DNA from: Dromaius novaehollandiae
Lineage: Eukaryota; Chordata; Aves; Casuariiformes; Dromaiidae
Direction: 5' to 3'
Length of the DNA stretch: 64,000 nt
Assembly: GCF_036370855.1 (NCBI RefSeq)
Contig: NC_088108.1
Location: 9,447,448-9,511,447, forward strand
Of the stretch, positions 60,030 through 64,000 are shown piece after piece (positions within the stretch are counted from its first letter, which is position 1; each line of letters starts with the position of its first letter). A program made the translations under genes and the position numbers. The notes under the pieces were generated by a model, which saw only the letters and a list, made by a program, of their open reading frames with translations, had not been told where the DNA came from and made no database searches.

Positions 60030-61790
60030 AGAGGCAGAGGCTTGAGGCTACATTGTGATATTTTCAAACTGAACACTTCAAAATTTACTTCGGGGCTGAG
60101 AGTGGACTTGGCACAAAGGATATCTTGTGTAAAATAAGGAGTTAACTGGGAAGAGGAGCCACAGATGTTAAACTACCTAAAATGGTCAGAGCAGTTTCAA
60201 TGTCTCTCAGAACTATCTTGTACTGCTTAAGGGAAATAAGCATTAGGATGTATGGCTAAAGCAGAAAAGAAGTAACTTCCAAAGTTAACTTTCCAAAACT
60301 GGGTGAAGAATTGCAACACCATAAATAGAGCCCTTCTTTTAAGCCCAGGAAAAATAGTTCATATCTAGCAAAAATAACTTTTATTGATGGTTGTTCTTTA
60401 GCTTTATCTTTAAATCAGTCAGTTGTTTGTCAGCTTGAAATACTTCTGTTTTAGTTGAATGAAACCATGTATGTCATTCTTAATTTGCTTTTACTACCAA
60501 ATTTTGTCTTTTCTAAAAAGTGAAAATCTAGAGGTTCTACTCCATTTAATGACATTTTCAGTAATAAGGAAGTTGCAGTAGCTGCTCTTCCAGTAAGTCT
60601 AACATTGAGATGCTCCATGTATTTAAGGTATGCACAGGAGCATCAGGATATTTGATAACGTACAGACCATTGCAGAGCTTGAAGGATGCAATGCTTCTTT
60701 ACGAAGCTTAGTCACTATGACTTTGCAGTTAAGGAGGGGATAGTATGCAAGGATAGTGTTTCTAAGGCTATATGGGCTGGATTTTTTTTTTTTTTTTCAT
60801 TTAGAATGGTAAATAGTTCTAATGCAGCATGAAATATCAGTGCTGGATTATTAGCAAGATGTTTGTTTAATTAATATGTAGCTTTTTTCCCCTCCACACC
60901 AAACCTGATATGAAATATTTATCACAATAATGTATGTTCTGTCTACCCTTGTGTAGGCTCTATAGAAGCTGAGAATATCTGAGAATAAACATTTTGCTGT
61001 AACAGTCAAAAACAGATCATTTGTTTCAAAAGCAGTCCTTTCACTATAGAAAGAAAATCTTTCAGTTGGTAATAATTTGAGACTTAAAGCAAGACTGCTC
61101 CACTAGTTTTCCTTCCCTACAGGCCAAGCAAGACACTGTGTCAGACGAAGTTCTATCAGGTGCTGCGTTGGGAAGGAGGTACAGCTTTCAGGCTGGAGAT
61201 GGGAATGAAGATTACAAAATGCAGCCTCTCCAGAGGCGAGCTGGAACCTTGTCACAGTGCACCTAAAGCTTGCTCACAGCCCTCGCGAAAGGAAGAGGTC
61301 AGGCTCCCACTAGGGAGCCAGCTCTGCACCCGAACAGCTGTGATTCTGCTCCCTCGCACAAAGCTTGCAGTGTTCTGTATCTCCCTTGACTCAATTTCTT
61401 CCTCTTTATCCCTGCAGTGGCTGCTGCTGCTTCAAATCCTAGCTCCAAAAGCAGGGAGCAGATACTCAGGCTGATGCTGTGCAAGGTCACCTCAAATTGG
61501 ATAGAGATCATTCCCTAGAAGAGTTTTGTTAACCAGGACAAAGTAGTGACCAGGCATTAAACTAGGGTCTGCGGGACCTGGTTTCCTAGCTCTGTCAGAG
61601 ACTTCAGGTGACTGTAGGCTAATTACATGTATCATCTGCCTTAATTTGTGCTCTGTAAAAGGCAAATAACATTATTCTAGGTTACAAGGCAAGCTGTAAT
61701 GCTAAAATCCTGCTGTAAGATACGCAGGTGAGAAAATGAAAATGACTGTATAGTATATAGCTTCCCTTACAACCCCTGTAATTTATATAC

Positions 61791-61830
61791 AACTTCCTGC
61801 TGAAGTTTGAAACTTCCTGCTGAAATTTCT
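61791..61830 (+). repeat. 20-bp near-perfect tandem duplication
   Basis: AACTTCCTGCTGAAGTTTGA is followed directly by AACTTCCTGCTGAAATTTCT, with three differences. It is a small local slip duplication. Confidence 0.85.
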
Positions 61831-64000
61831 CAGAAAAACTTACAGTCAACACATCTTTCATAAGAGTTGGAGGCAGGAGGTATGTAGTGTACAAAGCTAC
61901 TCATTTTCAGAAAATAATTCCTGCTCAGAAGCTGACAGATGTATCTCCAGAAAGTCGATAGACAATGTATGTAGAGAAAAATACAAAATTGAGTACTGGA
62001 ATTTTTCCACATTGCTGTTACAAGTGCAAAGAATATATTGAGTTGTCAGTCAATCATCTGAAAAAAAAATTTTTTTCACACTGAACCGAGCTACTTCTAG
62101 AAGTTTGGCATAATTCACAATATGCATAAAAGTCTCATCTGCTATCTCTTGTTAATCCAGCTGCTTGACTACTGATTACTCTAGTACACAGAATATCCAG
62201 GAAAAGCTAGAAATGCTTCTGAACATTACAGTGTATCCCAAAACCAATGGCAACACCATCACCCGCTGTCCCGTAGCATTACGGATGCCAGCAGCAGGAT
62301 AGCAAAGGAGCAGCCACTGTACCAGTGCCATGTTAAAGCCCAGCTATACCTCACTTTCACCTGCCAACGAAACCAGCATATGATTAAAGCAGGCTGAATT
62401 TATACAAGCATGTTTTTATAATATGCCTGTGACAAAATACTGCTTCCTGTACCTCCACTCCTTCCTGCTAAGCTGGGAACCTGTTTTTCCAGCTGTGTCA
62501 GTACACTAGATTTCAGAGTGCTTTTGCAGGAAGTTTTGCAGCTGCCTCTGCTGCAACCTGATCTCTGATCCCTTCACCTCACAACAAAGGTTTCTTTTTT
62601 TGGCATTCCACGTGATTGCCCGAGTCTTGACTCAGCAGTTTGCTGGAGCAGCAGCATTTAATGGTTTGGTTTCCTACCACCACCTCCTCCAGAAAACCGA
62701 CAGCTCAGAAACACTGCCATCTGCTTGAAACAATAACGAATCACAGTTTTCACACATTTTAGACGGTAAGCAATTATTTTAGACCTACCACAACAGAGCT
62801 GTCAAGAGTCATCCCTCTTCTAACATTGAGCAGACTAACATTTCCATACGCAGCCAAAACACGTCAAATGTCATACTGTGCTGGACAAAGCAGGCTCTTC
62901 ATTAAGGTGTCCAGACCACAGCAAATTCCTATTCCACCGCACAGCATGAGTAACCAGACTACAAACCAGGGCTACGTGAAAAGGAAAACTTCAATAGCTG
63001 TAACTCTTGCAGTTGTTGCCAGAGTTTCCAGAGGGCCCCTGTGGTTCATCCACCTCTGCCAAGTGGATTTAGGACCTCTCCTGCCGTCATTAACCCCATC
63101 CTCTTTCCATTAGCCTCTCCCTTGGAATATGGTGCCAAATCCTTCCTCCACCTCCTAGAAAGGTTCTACCATAAGCTGGTCTGTGAAAAAATGTACCACA
63201 GAGTAACAAGTTGCTTAAACAGACATCTAATATAGTGAATAAAAAACATTAGAATAAATTGGTAATTACTGCATGCTCTAGATATTATCTCTTTTTCTTC
63301 ATTTCACAACCTGTACTCTCCAGCATTAGAGATCAGAAACATTAACTTGTTCAGTGCTTTGAACACTTTGCTTCTGATCACATACCTCTCTTGATTTTCT
63401 CAAGTCTCAGGATTAAGAAAAATCTGAATACAGACATAATATCCAACCAGCTGAAACTGCTAAGGAATTCAGCAGGGGATGAAGCATATGTTGGACATCA
63501 AGAATATGATGTGAATGAAACTCATAGAATGACCTGTACATCTGAAATTAGGCATGAATTTATATTCCTTGCTGAACTGTAGCTTAAAAAAGAAATCACA
63601 CAGGTACTGGGTATCTGTCTTCAGTACCTGTCAATACATTGTTGAAACTCCCAACATCAAACTAAGTATACCATGCAGTAAAAATGTAATGCGATACAGT
63701 GCCATTACAGTCCTCATGTTCAAACCCAGCAGTAACTGCAAGGAATGTCTTAGAAAAACAGGATCAGCTTTGCCATCCATCAGTGGCTCCCATAATTATG
63801 CCAAATGAAGAATCATTTCTGCCTAGTAGGCAAAAGGCTAAGGCATTTTTTCTGCATCATACTAGCAACCATTTGCGCTTCTGTCATCAAAGAAAAACAA
63901 CTGATCAAGAGAGTTTGATCATATGTTACAGAAGTCTCATTCCCACATAAATGCTGCCATCTTTAAGACCACAACAATCAACAAGGAAATTACTCATGAT

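Larger units (their letters stand above)
58721..64000. other. Intergenic DNA downstream of CUL4B
   Basis: Apart from a CR1 fragment, a C17 run and a 20-bp near-tandem duplication, I see no gene. In human the next gene in this direction is LAMP2, which would be expected on the plus strand, but no CpG island or LAMP2-like first exon is visible before the window ends. Confidence 0.6.

Noticed and set aside
58721-64000. Start of LAMP2, expected from human gene order
   Set aside because: No CpG island, signal-peptide exon or LAMP-like sequence is visible. The gene probably lies beyond the window.

Overview
This is a vertebrate nuclear locus, almost certainly from a bird. It holds three split or UTR-spliced protein genes with GT-AG introns and three CpG-island promoters. 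Repeats are few, and the clearest is a CR1 (chicken repeat 1) LINE fragment near 59.2-59.45 kb, typical of birds and some reptiles. Gene order is C1GALT1C1 (+), MCTS1 (-), CUL4B (+). This is the order found at human Xq24, a segment that corresponds to the short-arm part of chicken chromosome 4. The species cannot be fixed from the sequence alone.

Layout. 1-13.4 kb is intergenic DNA with faint old repeats and one real surprise: a decayed direct copy of the last MCTS1 exon with its 3'UTR (about 8.99-9.25 kb). 13.45-14.25 kb is a CpG island with a 58-bp minisatellite and the C1GALT1C1 promoter. 14.43-15.39 kb is the single-exon C1GALT1C1 (COSMC) reading frame. 15.8-19.6 kb is the tail-to-tail spacer. 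19.64-26.12 kb is MCTS1 on the minus strand, six coding exons that join to 181 residues. 25.87-26.55 kb is its CpG-island promoter. 26.6-31.7 kb is the head-to-head spacer. 31.7-32.7 kb is the CUL4B CpG island. 32.95-55.19 kb holds 20 CUL4B coding exons that join in frame to 886 residues, followed by a 3'UTR of up to about 3.5 kb. The rest, to 64 kb, is intergenic. LAMP2, the next gene in human, was not found.

The genes do not form one pathway. COSMC is the ER chaperone for T-synthase (core-1 O-glycosylation). MCTS1 partners DENR in translation re-initiation and ribosome recycling. CUL4B is the scaffold of CRL4 ubiquitin ligases. No operon-like or novel multi-gene system is visible. The most interesting observations are at the RNA-processing level. 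MCTS1 intron 4 and CUL4B intron 3 both carry minor-spliceosome (U12-type) signals, and the CUL4B one appears to have the rare AT...AT terminal dinucleotides. The CUL4B start codon lies inside the pyrimidine tract of an alternative splice acceptor. The terminal MCTS1 exon has been copied at the DNA level about 10.6 kb away, with its 3'UTR better preserved than its coding part.
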